DNA of 5,943 nt from an uncultured Caulobacteraceae bacterium (GTDB lineage Bacteria > Pseudomonadota > Alphaproteobacteria > Caulobacterales > Caulobacteraceae), in contig CAMLRH010000172.1 in assembly GCA_946482375.1 (NCBI GenBank), positions 1 through 5,943 of the forward strand, in the 5' to 3' direction. The translations under genes were made by a program, and so were the position numbers. The notes beneath the pieces were generated by a model. That model saw only the letters and a list, made by a program, of their open reading frames with translations. It ran no database searches and was not told where the DNA came from. Shown here piece by piece: positions 1 through 5,920 of the stretch. How positions within the stretch are numbered: the first letter of the stretch is position 1; each line of letters starts with the position of its first letter.

Positions 1-1094
1 CGCGCGTGGTCGCCGCCATGTCCGGCGGGGTGGACTCCACCGTCACCGCCGCGCTGCTCGCGCGCGCGGGCTATGACGTGGTGGGCGTGACGCTGCAACT
101 CTACGACCATGGCGCGGCGATCCAGAAGAAGGGCGCCTGCTGCGCCGGGCAGGACATCCACGACGCGCGGATGGCGGCCGAAGCCATCGGCATCCCGCAC
201 TACGTCCTCGACTACGAAAGCCGCTTCCGCGAACAGGTGATCGAGGACTTCGCCGACGCCTATCTGCGCGGCGAGACGCCCATTCCCTGCATCCGATGCA
301 ACCAGACGGTGAAGTTCCGCGATCTCCTGGACGTCGCCCGCGACCTCGGCGCGGCGGCCATGGCGACGGGTCACTATGTCCGCCGCGAGGTCGGCAAGGC
401 GCCCGAACTGCACCGCGCCGCCGATCCGGCGCGCGACCAGAGCTACTTCCTGTTCGCCACCACGGCCGAGCAGCTGGACTACCTGCGCTTTCCGCTGGGC
501 GGCCTCCCGAAGCCGGAGGTTCGTCGTGTCGCCGCCGAGATGGGTCTCGCCATCGCCGACAAGCCGGACAGCCAGGACATCTGCTTCGTGCCGGAGGGCC
601 GCTACACCACGGTCATCGACCGCCTGCGCCCGCATGGCGCCGAGCCCGGCGACATCGTCCACCTCGACGGCCGGGTGCTCGGCCGCCACGAGGGCGTGAC
701 CCGCTACACCGTCGGCCAGCGGCGGGGCCTGAACGTCGCCGTCGGCGATCCGCTGTTTGTGGTCCGCATCGACGCCGACGCCCGCCAGGTCATCGTCGGC
801 CCCCGCGAGGCGCTGCTGACGCAAGCCCTGACGCTCAAGGAAACGAACTGGCTGGGCGACGAGCCCACGCTGGAAGCGGCCGCCGACGCCGGACGGCCGG
901 TGCTGGCGCGCGTCCGTTCAACCCGCGAACCGGCGCCCGGCAAGCTCGGCATGGTGGAAGGCGTCCCCGGCGTCGTCTTCGTTGCGCCGGAAGAAGGCGT
1001 CGCCCCCGGTCAGGCTTGTGTCCTCTACGCCCCCGAAGCGCCGAGCCGCGTGCTCGGCGGCGGGTTTATCGCAGAGACGCGGCGCGCCTACTGA
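1..1094 (+). CDS. mnmA: tRNA-specific 2-thiouridylase MnmA (5' partial)
   Basis: MnmA is the cytoplasmic ATP-dependent enzyme that places sulfur on C2 of the wobble uridine (U34) of Lys, Glu and Gln tRNAs, taking it from a persulfide relay. Counting from the GTG at 6, the PP-loop SGGVDS lies at residues 6-11 and binds ATP. The catalytic cysteines are C98 in [11 protein letters not shown] and C193 in [11 protein letters not shown], matching E. coli C102 and C199. [13 protein letters not shown] (43-55), TGHY (121-124) and YTVGQRRGL (234-242) are further family blocks, and the C-terminal beta-barrel domain runs to residue 362. The gene is probably truncated at the left edge: the frame is open to base 1 (Arg codon at 3-5), and homologues carry extra residues before the first beta strand, so the GTG at 6 is not a credible start. 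No second catalytic gene is adjacent. Identification is certain; only the N-terminus is missing. Confidence 0.95.
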   Translation, partial: RVVAAMSGGVDSTVTAALLARAGYDVVGVTLQLYDHGAAIQKKGACCAGQDIHDARMAAEAIGIPHYVLDYESRFREQVIEDFADAYLRGETPIPCIRCNQTVKFRDLLDVARDLGAAAMATGHYVRREVGKAPELHRAADPARDQSYFLFATTAEQLDYLRFPLGGLPKPEVRRVAAEMGLAIADKPDSQDICFVPEGRYTTVIDRLRPHGAEPGDIVHLDGRVLGRHEGVTRYTVGQRRGLNVAVGDPLFVVRIDADARQVIVGPREALLTQALTLKETNWLGDEPTLEAAADAGRPVLARVRSTREPAPGKLGMVEGVPGVVFVAPEEGVAPGQACVLYAPEAPSRVLGGGFIAETRRAY

Positions 1095-1119
1095 TCCTTC
1101 TCCCGCAAGGGGAGAAGGG
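1095..1119. terminator. GC-rich hairpin between convergent genes
   Basis: Arms CCTTCTCCC (1096-1104) and GGGAGAAGG (1110-1118) are perfect 9-bp reverse complements around a 5-nt loop GCAAG; a U-G wobble can extend the stem by one pair. It starts one base after the mnmA stop and ends just before the stop of the opposing regulator gene, so it could end transcripts from both sides. Neither strand has a following T tract, so it is not a classic intrinsic terminator. It may act as a 3'-end stabiliser, or be a copy of a dispersed intergenic palindrome. Confidence 0.55.
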
Positions 1120-1122
1120 ACG

Positions 1123-1611
1123 TTAAGCCACCTTCACCTTGGCCAGCGCCTCACCGACGGTGGGGGCGGCGATGGGCTTTTCTTCCATGACGAGGTCGCG
1201 GCCGTGCGGGGCCTCGCCGCAGCAGCCGCAGACCATCTGCGGGCTGAACTCGTGGTCGCCGTGCATGAAGCGGACGGGGCCGCCCTCGTCGCCGTAGACG
1301 TGGGCGTCGCCCCAGGCGGCCATGGTCAGCAGCACGGGCGACAGCGCGCGGCCCTTGGAGGTTAGCACATACTCGCTGCGCGGCGGGCGTTCGGAATAGA
1401 GGCGGGTCTCGAAGACGCCGTGCTCGACCAGGCTCTTCAGCCGGGCGGCCAGCACGTTGCGGGCCACGCCCAGCCGCTCTTGCCACTGTTCGAAGCGGCG
1501 GACTCCCCTAAAGGCGTCGCGCAGGATCAGGAGCGTCCACGGATCGCCGACCACCTCAAGGGTGGCGGCGATGGAGCAGCTCTCCTTCGAATAGTCGGCG
1601 GTGCGGCCCAT
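1123..1611 (-). CDS. HxlR-family winged-helix transcriptional regulator
   Basis: A 162-residue DNA-binding protein of the HxlR/MarR-like class. The N-terminal SCSIAATLEVVGDPWTLLILRDA (11-33) is the family's hallmark opening, with a Cys at 12 that in some relatives senses thiol or electrophile stress. The winged helix spans about 25-90: FEQWQERLGVARNVLAARLKSLVEHG, then the wing and SEYVLTSKGRAL. After the usual HxlR core, a C-terminal extension carries H117, H120, C128, C130 and C131 (MHGDH...CGCCG), which resembles a small metal-binding knuckle. The start is settled by an in-frame TAG at 1633-1635 and the absence of other start codons, although no Shine-Dalgarno sequence precedes it; the leader is pyrimidine-rich. 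It converges on mnmA and lies 50 nt downstream of the lipoprotein gene on the same strand. Its targets are unknown; members often control a neighbouring gene or themselves. Confidence 0.9.
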   Translation of the reverse strand: MGRTADYSKESCSIAATLEVVGDPWTLLILRDAFRGVRRFEQWQERLGVARNVLAARLKSLVEHGVFETRLYSERPPRSEYVLTSKGRALSPVLLTMAAWGDAHVYGDEGGPVRFMHGDHEFSPQMVCGCCGEAPHGRDLVMEEKPIAAPTVGEALAKVKVA

Positions 1612-1661
1612 GAGAGGAAGGTGAGGGTTCCGCTAAGGGAAAGCAAGTTGTCTTTGCGGAC

Positions 1662-2807
1662 CTAGTCCTTCTTGCCGCCGCCCTTGTCGCCGCCGTTACC
1701 CTTGCCGGCGCCGCCCTTTTGGTCGCCACCGCCCTTGCGGTCGTTGCCGTTCGCGGTCTTGCGCTCATTGCCGCCACCCTTCGGGTTGTCGGCCTGAGCG
1801 CGTTTGGCCTGGCCCTGCGAGAGGTCGGCGCGCTTCTGCGGCTTCACCTCGTCGCGTTTCTCGGCGCGGTCCACCTTGGGCCCGCCGCGCTTATCGTCGG
1901 CGCGGTCGACGCGAACGACCTTGCGGTCGTCATCACGGTCGACGCGGGCGATGCGCACGGTTTTGCGATCATCGTCGCGGTTGACGAACTTCAGGTCCTT
2001 CGGACGGCTGGCCTTGAGCCGGGCTTTCCAGGCGGCGTGGGCCTCGTCGCGCAGCTCCTTGCGGGCCCGGACTTCGGCCAGCCGCTGGATGGCCACCGGC
2101 GAGCGGTTCGCGCCCGGGATCCAGGTCGAACGCCAGCCGTCGTTGTCGTCGATGTCGCGCACCAGCACCACGCGCTGGGCGTCCCAGACGTCGCGCGTCA
2201 GCGGCTGCAGCGCAGTGACCAGAGCGGCCTCATAGAGGTTGTCGGCGCGGTAGAGGTAGCGGCTGACCACCGGCGCCTGTTGCATCAGCACCGGCTCGCC
2301 GAGCACACGGCCGTAGGGGTCGTAGACCGACACCAGCCGCCCGTCGTCGAAGGCGTAGGCGTACTGCGGGTCGCGGATGAAGTACGGGTACTCGTATCCG
2401 GGCTGGTAGTAGTACTCGCGCTGGCCGCCGCCCACGAGCGCCTCGACGATCCGGGTGATGGCGAAGTTGGTCAGGGTGTCGGTCAGGCTGGTCTGCTGCT
2501 GCGGGTAAGGCTGGGTCCAGACCAGCGGCGTCGCGCCCGAGTAATTGAAGTAGCTCGGCGGCTGATTGTAGTAGGCCTGGTTCATGTCATAGGCGTCGTT
2601 CCAGTAGTCGTAGGCGACCGGCTGGGGCGCATAATAGACGGGGACCGGCGCGGGAGCCGGCGGCAGGTCGGCGTAGGCCGGCGCCAGCAGGATGTCGAAC
2701 GGAGCGCCGGCGGTCATTTCCGCCTGGTCTTGGCCTTGGGGGGTGCGGTCGAGCTTGCAGGCGCCAAGCGAAAGCGCCGCGACGCCCAGCAGAAGGTATG
2801 CGCGCAT
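1662..2807 (-). CDS. predicted lipoprotein with Tyr/Pro-rich body and basic Gly/Lys-rich tail
   Basis: I do not recognise a named family for this 381-residue protein. Residues 1-16 form a short lipoprotein signal (MRAYLLLGVAALSLGA) ending at C17 in an LGAC lipobox, so export and lipidation are likely. Residues 43-105 are rich in Pro, Tyr, Asn and Gln. Residues 106-126 could form an amphipathic helix. Residues 131-170 are Tyr-rich with a YAFDDGRLVSVYDPYGRVLG segment. A compact stretch at 180-235 (VVSRYLYRADNLYEAALV...WRSTWIPG) may be folded, followed by a charged helix at 236-270. The tail from 271 is highly basic: two 14-residue tandem copies (276-289 and 290-303) around RDDDRK-x-VR, then KGGG/DRKGGG low complexity. 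The start is fixed by GGAGA at 2816-2820 and the lipobox; the open frame continuing further upstream, antisense to the thiolase, is not coding. An envelope role is inferred only from the signal. Confidence 0.8.
   Translation of the reverse strand: MRAYLLLGVAALSLGACKLDRTPQGQDQAEMTAGAPFDILLAPAYADLPPAPAPVPVYYAPQPVAYDYWNDAYDMNQAYYNQPPSYFNYSGATPLVWTQPYPQQQTSLTDTLTNFAITRIVEALVGGGQREYYYQPGYEYPYFIRDPQYAYAFDDGRLVSVYDPYGRVLGEPVLMQQAPVVSRYLYRADNLYEAALVTALQPLTRDVWDAQRVVLVRDIDDNDGWRSTWIPGANRSPVAIQRLAEVRARKELRDEAHAAWKARLKASRPKDLKFVNRDDDRKTVRIARVDRDDDRKVVRVDRADDKRGGPKVDRAEKRDEVKPQKRADLSQGQAKRAQADNPKGGGNERKTANGNDRKGGGDQKGGAGKGNGGDKGGGKKD
1899..1982 (-). repeat. two tandem 42-nt units encoding RDDDRK repeats
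   Basis: The lipoprotein gene carries two adjacent 42-nt units coding for 14 residues each (276-289 and 290-303) that share RDDDRK-x-VR-[IV]-x-R. On the plus strand the clearest matching blocks start at 1921 (ttgcggtcgtcatcacggtc) and 1963 (ttgcgatcatcgtcgcggtt). The DNA copies have diverged mostly at third positions, suggesting an older in-frame duplication kept at protein level. Confidence 0.65.
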
Positions 2808-2815
2808 AGCGGTGT

Positions 2816-2820
2816 TCTCC
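2816..2820 (-). promoter_or_regulatory. ribosome binding site of the lipoprotein gene
   Basis: On the minus strand GGAGA precedes the ATG at 2807, with 9 nt between GGAG and the start codon. Together with the lipobox 16 codons downstream it decides the start and rejects the much longer upstream-open frame. Confidence 0.7.
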
Positions 2821-2837
2821 GTGGTTTCGGGCTCTTG

Positions 2838-2863
2838 AACGCTTAACCAAGCTTCACGGTTCG
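2838..2863 (-). promoter_or_regulatory. candidate EcfG/SigT-like stress promoter of the lipoprotein gene
   Basis: Reading the minus strand, CGAAC (2863-2859) is followed after 17 nt by CGTT (2841-2838). This is one base away from the alphaproteobacterial general stress sigma factor pattern GGAAC-N(about 16-19)-CGTT. Predicted transcription would begin near 2830, giving a leader of about 24 nt that still contains the ribosome binding site at 2816-2820. The geometry fits well, but short motifs arise by chance in GC-rich DNA and the first -35 base deviates. Confidence 0.4.
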
Positions 2864-2875
2864 CGCCCGCCTTGC

Positions 2876-2897
2876 GTGACCGAGGGTCAGGGGTCAC
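2876..2897. promoter_or_regulatory. operator-like GTGACC-N10-GGTCAC repeat upstream of the thiolase
   Basis: Perfect 6-bp arms GTGACC (2876-2881) and GGTCAC (2892-2897) flank 10 nt that contain another GGTCA (2885-2889). This makes three GGTCA half-sites, one inverted and two direct with a 7-nt period. The element ends 28 bases before the thiolase ATG, where a repressor or activator of that gene could bind. The cognate regulator is unknown, and I see no convincing -35/-10 pair beside it. Confidence 0.35.
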
Positions 2898-2912
2898 ATC
2901 AGACTCTGAGAA

Positions 2913-2918
2913 CAGGAG
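2913..2918 (+). promoter_or_regulatory. ribosome binding site of the thiolase gene
   Basis: CAGGAG lies 6 nt before the ATG at 2925. It supports this start over the out-of-frame open reading frame that begins at 2876. Confidence 0.75.
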
Positions 2919-2924
2919 CCTGTC

Positions 2925-4109
2925 ATGTCCGCCGATCCCGTCGTCATCGCCTCTTTCGCCCGCACCCCGATGGGCGGCTTCCAGGGCGCGCTGTCGGGCG
3001 CCAAGGCGACCGAGTTGGGCGCGACGGCGGTAAAGGCGGCGCTGGAGCGCGCGGGCGTCGACGGCTCGGCGGTCGAGCAGATTTTCATGGGCTGCGTGTT
3101 GCCCGCCGGCCTCGGCCAGGCCCCGGCCCGTCAGGCGGCGCTGGGCGCGGGCCTGCCGCTGTCGGTGGAGGCCACCACGGTCAACAAGATGTGCGGCTCG
3201 GGCATGCAGGCCGCGATCATGGCGCACGACGCGCTGGCGGCGGGCTCGGCCGATATCATCGTGGCGGGCGGCATGGAGAGCATGACCAACGCCCCCTACC
3301 TCCTCGCCAAGCACCGCGGCGGCGCGCGCATCGGCCACGACACCATTTCCGACAGCATGTACCTGGACGGGCTGGAGGATGCCTATACGCCGGGCAAGCT
3401 GATGGGCGCCTTCGCCGAGGACGCGGCGCGGTCCTATCAGTTCACCCGCGACGACCAGGACGCCTACGCCATCCGCAGCCTCGAGCGCGCCAGGGCGGCC
3501 GTGGAGGGCGGCGCCTTCAAAGCCGAGATCACCCCCGTGACGGTGAAGACCCGCAAGGGCGAGGAGCAGGTCACCTCCGACGAACAGCCGCTGAAGGCGG
3601 ACCCGTCGAAGATTCCGACCCTGAAGCCAGCCTTCGCCAAGGACGGCACGATCACGGCGGCCAACGCCTCCTCGATCAGCGACGGCGCCGCTGCGCTCGT
3701 CATGACCCGCGCCTCCGTCGCGGAGAAGCTCGGCCTGACGGTGGTGGCCAAGGTGGTCTCCCACGCCGCCCACGCCCACGAGCCCGGCCTGTTCACCACC
3801 GCGCCCGTGCCGGCGATGAACAAGGCGCTGGAGAAGGCGGGCTGGAGCGTCGACGGCGTCGACCTGTTCGAGGTCAACGAGGCCTTCGCGGTGGTGGCGA
3901 TGATCGCTCAGCGCGAACTCGGCATCGACGGCGACAGGCTGAACGTCAACGGCGGCGCCTGCGCGCTTGGCCACCCCATCGGCGCGTCGGGCGCCCGCAT
4001 CCTCGCCACCCTGCTCGCGGCGCTTCAGGCGCGCGGCGGCAAGCGTGGGCTTGCCAGCCTCTGCATCGGCGGCGGCGAGGCGACGGCGATGGCCGTGGAA
4101 CTGGTCTGA
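2925..4109 (+). CDS. thiolase: acetyl-CoA C-acetyltransferase / C-acyltransferase
   Basis: This 394-residue cytosolic thiolase condenses two acetyl-CoA to acetoacetyl-CoA or, in reverse, cleaves 3-ketoacyl-CoA. All catalytic residues are visible and fall within two positions of the Zoogloea biosynthetic enzyme (C89, N316, H348, C378): nucleophile C90 in NKMCGSGMQA, N318 in NEAF, H350 in GHPIGASGAR and C380 in SLCIGGGEA. Further family blocks are GGMESMTNAPYLL (116-128) and SISDGAAALVM (250-260). The substrate loop reads TPGKLMGAFAEDAA (155-168), unlike the YHMGTTAE of Zoogloea PhaA, so chain-length preference is open; AtoB-like or beta-oxidation partnering are both possible. Length and termini are normal for the family. 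It starts a plus-strand run with the small GNAT gene 24 nt downstream. A strong ribosome binding site and an operator-like repeat precede it. No phaB or phaC gene is present here to argue for polyhydroxybutyrate synthesis. Confidence 0.95.
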   Translation: MSADPVVIASFARTPMGGFQGALSGAKATELGATAVKAALERAGVDGSAVEQIFMGCVLPAGLGQAPARQAALGAGLPLSVEATTVNKMCGSGMQAAIMAHDALAAGSADIIVAGGMESMTNAPYLLAKHRGGARIGHDTISDSMYLDGLEDAYTPGKLMGAFAEDAARSYQFTRDDQDAYAIRSLERARAAVEGGAFKAEITPVTVKTRKGEEQVTSDEQPLKADPSKIPTLKPAFAKDGTITAANASSISDGAAALVMTRASVAEKLGLTVVAKVVSHAAHAHEPGLFTTAPVPAMNKALEKAGWSVDGVDLFEVNEAFAVVAMIAQRELGIDGDRLNVNGGACALGHPIGASGARILATLLAALQARGGKRGLASLCIGGGEATAMAVELV

Positions 4110-4133
4110 GGCCGCGCGGGTATTACGCACGCC

Positions 4134-4406
4134 ATGTCGAATATCACCGACAACGAAGCCCGCAGCCGCTTCGAACTCGAAGAGGAGGGCATGACCGCTT
4201 ACGCCGATTACCGCCGCGACGGCGAGCGCCTCTACATCGACTATGTCTTCGCCCCAGTGCCCTTGAGGGGAAAGGGGACCTCCGACCGGCTGATGCATGG
4301 CGTGGCCGCCGCGGCTCGCGAGGAGGGCCAGCGGATCATCCCGATCTGCGGCCATGCGGCGACCTGGCTGCGCCGGCACCGCGAGTACGCCGACCTGCTC
4401 GGCTGA
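4134..4406 (+). CDS. small GNAT-like N-acetyltransferase (NATD1/YjdJ type)
   Basis: This 90-residue protein matches the compact GCN5-related acetyltransferase group found in bacterial YjdJ and human NATD1, usually about 90-110 residues. FELEEEGMTAYADYRRDGER (13-32) forms the opening beta hairpin, IDYVFAPVPLRGKGTSDRL (35-53) holds the acetyl-CoA pyrophosphate loop (R45-G-K-G-T), and IIPICGHAATWLRRHREYADLL (68-89) has the conserved Cys (C72) and the closing Tyr/Leu pattern. The acceptor substrate is unknown for most of this family. The ATG is the only sensible start: the thiolase stop TGA is in the same frame 27 nt upstream. No good Shine-Dalgarno sequence is seen in the 24-nt gap, so translation may depend on coupling to the thiolase. 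Cotranscription with the thiolase is likely from spacing. Confidence 0.85.
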   Translation: MSNITDNEARSRFELEEEGMTAYADYRRDGERLYIDYVFAPVPLRGKGTSDRLMHGVAAAAREEGQRIIPICGHAATWLRRHREYADLLG

Positions 4407-4419
4407 ATTCGAACAAGCG

Positions 4420-4447
4420 TTTACAGCCTGCCCCGGACTGATACCGT
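4420..4447 (+). promoter_or_regulatory. weak candidate promoter for the amidase
   Basis: TTTACA (4420-4425) and TACCGT (4442-4447) are separated by 16 nt within the 64-nt gap before the amidase. This is a loose match to a sigma70-type -35/-10 pair, and it would put the transcript start shortly before the ribosome binding site. The -10 box is poor, so readthrough from the thiolase/GNAT unit is an equally good explanation. Confidence 0.22.
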
Positions 4448-4458
4448 TCGCTCCAAAG

Positions 4459-4465
4459 AGGGAGG
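4459..4465 (+). promoter_or_regulatory. strong ribosome binding site of the amidase
   Basis: AGGGAGG lies 5 nt before the ATG at 4471 and nearly matches the full anti-Shine-Dalgarno complement. It fixes the amidase start and excludes the in-frame extension to 4297, which would overlap the GNAT gene. Confidence 0.8.
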
Positions 4466-4470
4466 ACGGC

Positions 4471-5901
4471 ATGGGCTTTGCGCAATACGCCGACTACGAC
4501 GGCCTTGGACTGGCCGAGCTGGTCCGCAAGAAGGACGTCACGCCCGCCGAGCTGGTCGAGGCCGCCATCGAGCGGATCGAGCGCCATAACCCCACCCTCA
4601 ACGCGGTCGTCCACAAGGCCTACGACGAGGCGCGTGCGACCGCCGGGGCGGAGCTGCCCGACGGCCCGTTCAAGGGCGTGCCCTTCCTGATCAAGGACCT
4701 CGGCCAGCGGGTGAAGGGCTGGCCGCGCACCTCAGGCTCCAACTTCGCGCAGGTCGCCGCCGACGAGGACGACACCGAACTGGTGAGGCGCTACCGCGCC
4801 GCCGGAGTGGTGCTGGTCGGCAAGACCAACACGCCGGAATTCGGCATTCCGGGCGTGACGACCTCGGCCCGGCTCGGGCCCTGCTCCAACCCTTGGAACC
4901 CGGCCCACATTTCCGGCGGCTCGTCGGGCGGCGCCGCCTCGGCGACGGCGGCGGGGATCGTGCCGCTGGCGCATGCGTCGGACGGCCTGGGCTCGATCCG
5001 CATCCCGGCGGCCTGCTGTGGGCTCGTGGGCCTGAAGACCACCCGCGACCGCAACCCCAACGGCGGCGAGGACTACGACCGCGCCATCGGCTTCTCGGTC
5101 GACCACGTGGTCAGCCGCACCGTCCGCGACAGCGCCGCCATGCTCGACGCTACCGGCTATCCCGAGCCCGCCAGCCCCTACGCCCATCCCGCCAAGGACG
5201 GCCCCTACCTCGCCGAGGTCGAGCGCTCGCCAGGGAAGCTCCGCATCTTCTTCTCGGCCGAGACGCCGAACGGCAAACCCATCGACGACGAGGTGCTGAC
5301 CCGGCTGCACGACACCGCCGATACGCTGCGTGCGCTGGGTCACGAGGTCATCGAACAGGGCCTCGGCATCGACTACCGCACGACCTACCGCGCTCAGGCG
5401 CTGGTCTCGGCTTCCAACTTCGCTGCGGGCTTAAGCCGCTGGATCGAGAAGCTCGGCCGCGAGCCGGGCGAGGGCGAGATCGAGAACCTGGCACGGCGCG
5501 GCTGGATGGCCGGGCGGCAGATCACCGGCGAGCAGGCCATGTGGGGCTGGCAGCAGCTACGGCTGGCCAACCGCCAGATCCTCGCCAACTTCGAGAACTT
5601 CGACGTCTATCTGACGCCGGTGCTCGGCACGGCCCCGCCCCGGCACGAGTTCCTCGACACCCTGACCGACGACCTGCGCAGCTTCGACAAGGCGCAGTCG
5701 AAGACCTTCCCCTTCACCCCGCCGTTCAACTTCACCGGCCAGCCCTCGATGTCGCTCCCGCTGCACATGAGCGAGGGCGGCCTGCCCATCGCGATGATGT
5801 TCACGGCCCGCTACGCCGACGAGGCGACGCTGTTTAGGCTGGCGGGGCAGCTGGAAAAGGAGCTGCCCTGGAAGGACCGGCGGCCGCAGGTGTGGGACTG
5901 A
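4471..5901 (+). CDS. amidase-signature family hydrolase
   Basis: This 476-residue enzyme belongs to the amidase-signature family, which hydrolyses C-N amide bonds by a Ser-cisSer-Lys triad. The Lys is K75 (PFLIKDLG), the cis-Ser is S151 in GGSSGGAAS and the nucleophile is S175 in GSIRIP; the 24-residue S151-S175 spacing equals that of mammalian FAAH (S217-S241). DCRNPN-type text is absent; instead GLKTTRDRNPNGG follows the nucleophile, where many relatives read GLKPT. The C-terminal part has FDVYLTPVLGTAPP (about 380-393) and FTPPFNFTGQPSMSLPL, the usual closing strand. The overall pattern resembles NylA-like (6-aminohexanoate cyclic dimer hydrolase) and aryl-amidase homologues, but substrate cannot be read from sequence. 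It is unlikely to be GatA, since no gatB or gatC is adjacent. Residue 173, two before the nucleophile, is Leu where Gly/Ala is expected. No signal peptide, so probably cytoplasmic. A strong ribosome binding site marks the start. Confidence 0.92.
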   Translation: MGFAQYADYDGLGLAELVRKKDVTPAELVEAAIERIERHNPTLNAVVHKAYDEARATAGAELPDGPFKGVPFLIKDLGQRVKGWPRTSGSNFAQVAADEDDTELVRRYRAAGVVLVGKTNTPEFGIPGVTTSARLGPCSNPWNPAHISGGSSGGAASATAAGIVPLAHASDGLGSIRIPAACCGLVGLKTTRDRNPNGGEDYDRAIGFSVDHVVSRTVRDSAAMLDATGYPEPASPYAHPAKDGPYLAEVERSPGKLRIFFSAETPNGKPIDDEVLTRLHDTADTLRALGHEVIEQGLGIDYRTTYRAQALVSASNFAAGLSRWIEKLGREPGEGEIENLARRGWMAGRQITGEQAMWGWQQLRLANRQILANFENFDVYLTPVLGTAPPRHEFLDTLTDDLRSFDKAQSKTFPFTPPFNFTGQPSMSLPLHMSEGGLPIAMMFTARYADEATLFRLAGQLEKELPWKDRRPQVWD

Positions 5902-5920
5902 CGCACAACCAACCCCCGTC

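Noticed and set aside
296..1126. 276-codon plus-strand frame inside mnmA
   Set aside because: Out-of-frame shadow of mnmA with Arg/Pro-rich low-complexity translation, typical of GC-rich DNA.
1719..2846. 375-codon plus-strand frame opposite the lipoprotein gene
   Set aside because: It is antisense to a gene with a clear lipoprotein signal and ribosome binding site. Its Val/Ala/Arg-rich translation reflects the complement of the Asp/Arg/Lys-rich tail.
2841..2852. TTAACCAA as a CtrA half-site in the divergent gap
   Set aside because: CtrA sites usually need a second TTAA seven bases away, and that position reads TCAC. The match is too weak to annotate.
2835..2863. TTGAAC-N17-GGTTCG as a plus-strand sigma70 promoter for the thiolase
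   Set aside because: The -35 is fair but the -10 has no resemblance to TATAAT-like boxes, and the same bases fit the opposite-strand stress promoter better.
2902..2906. GACTC (CcrM GANTC methylation site) in the thiolase leader
   Set aside because: Other GANTC sites occur elsewhere in the window, for example at 32-36, so a single copy here is not evidence of cell-cycle control.
2876..4441. 521-codon plus-strand frame overlapping the thiolase
   Set aside because: It is a +1/+2 shadow of the thiolase, Arg/Gly/Pro-rich with no recognisable motif, while the thiolase frame holds every catalytic residue.
4297..4470. N-terminal extension of the amidase to 4297
   Set aside because: It would overlap the GNAT gene in another frame and has no family homology; AGGGAGG 5 nt before the ATG at 4471 marks the start.
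2808..4472. Minus-strand open frame running from 4472 into the lipoprotein gene, giving a 936-codon frame
   Set aside because: The upstream 555 codons are exactly antisense to the thiolase and GNAT genes and give a His/Arg/Gly-rich translation with no domain. The lipobox start at 2807 with its ribosome binding site explains the real gene.
4893..5837. 314-codon frame inside the amidase
   Set aside because: Arg/His/Pro-rich out-of-frame shadow; the amidase triad is in the other frame.
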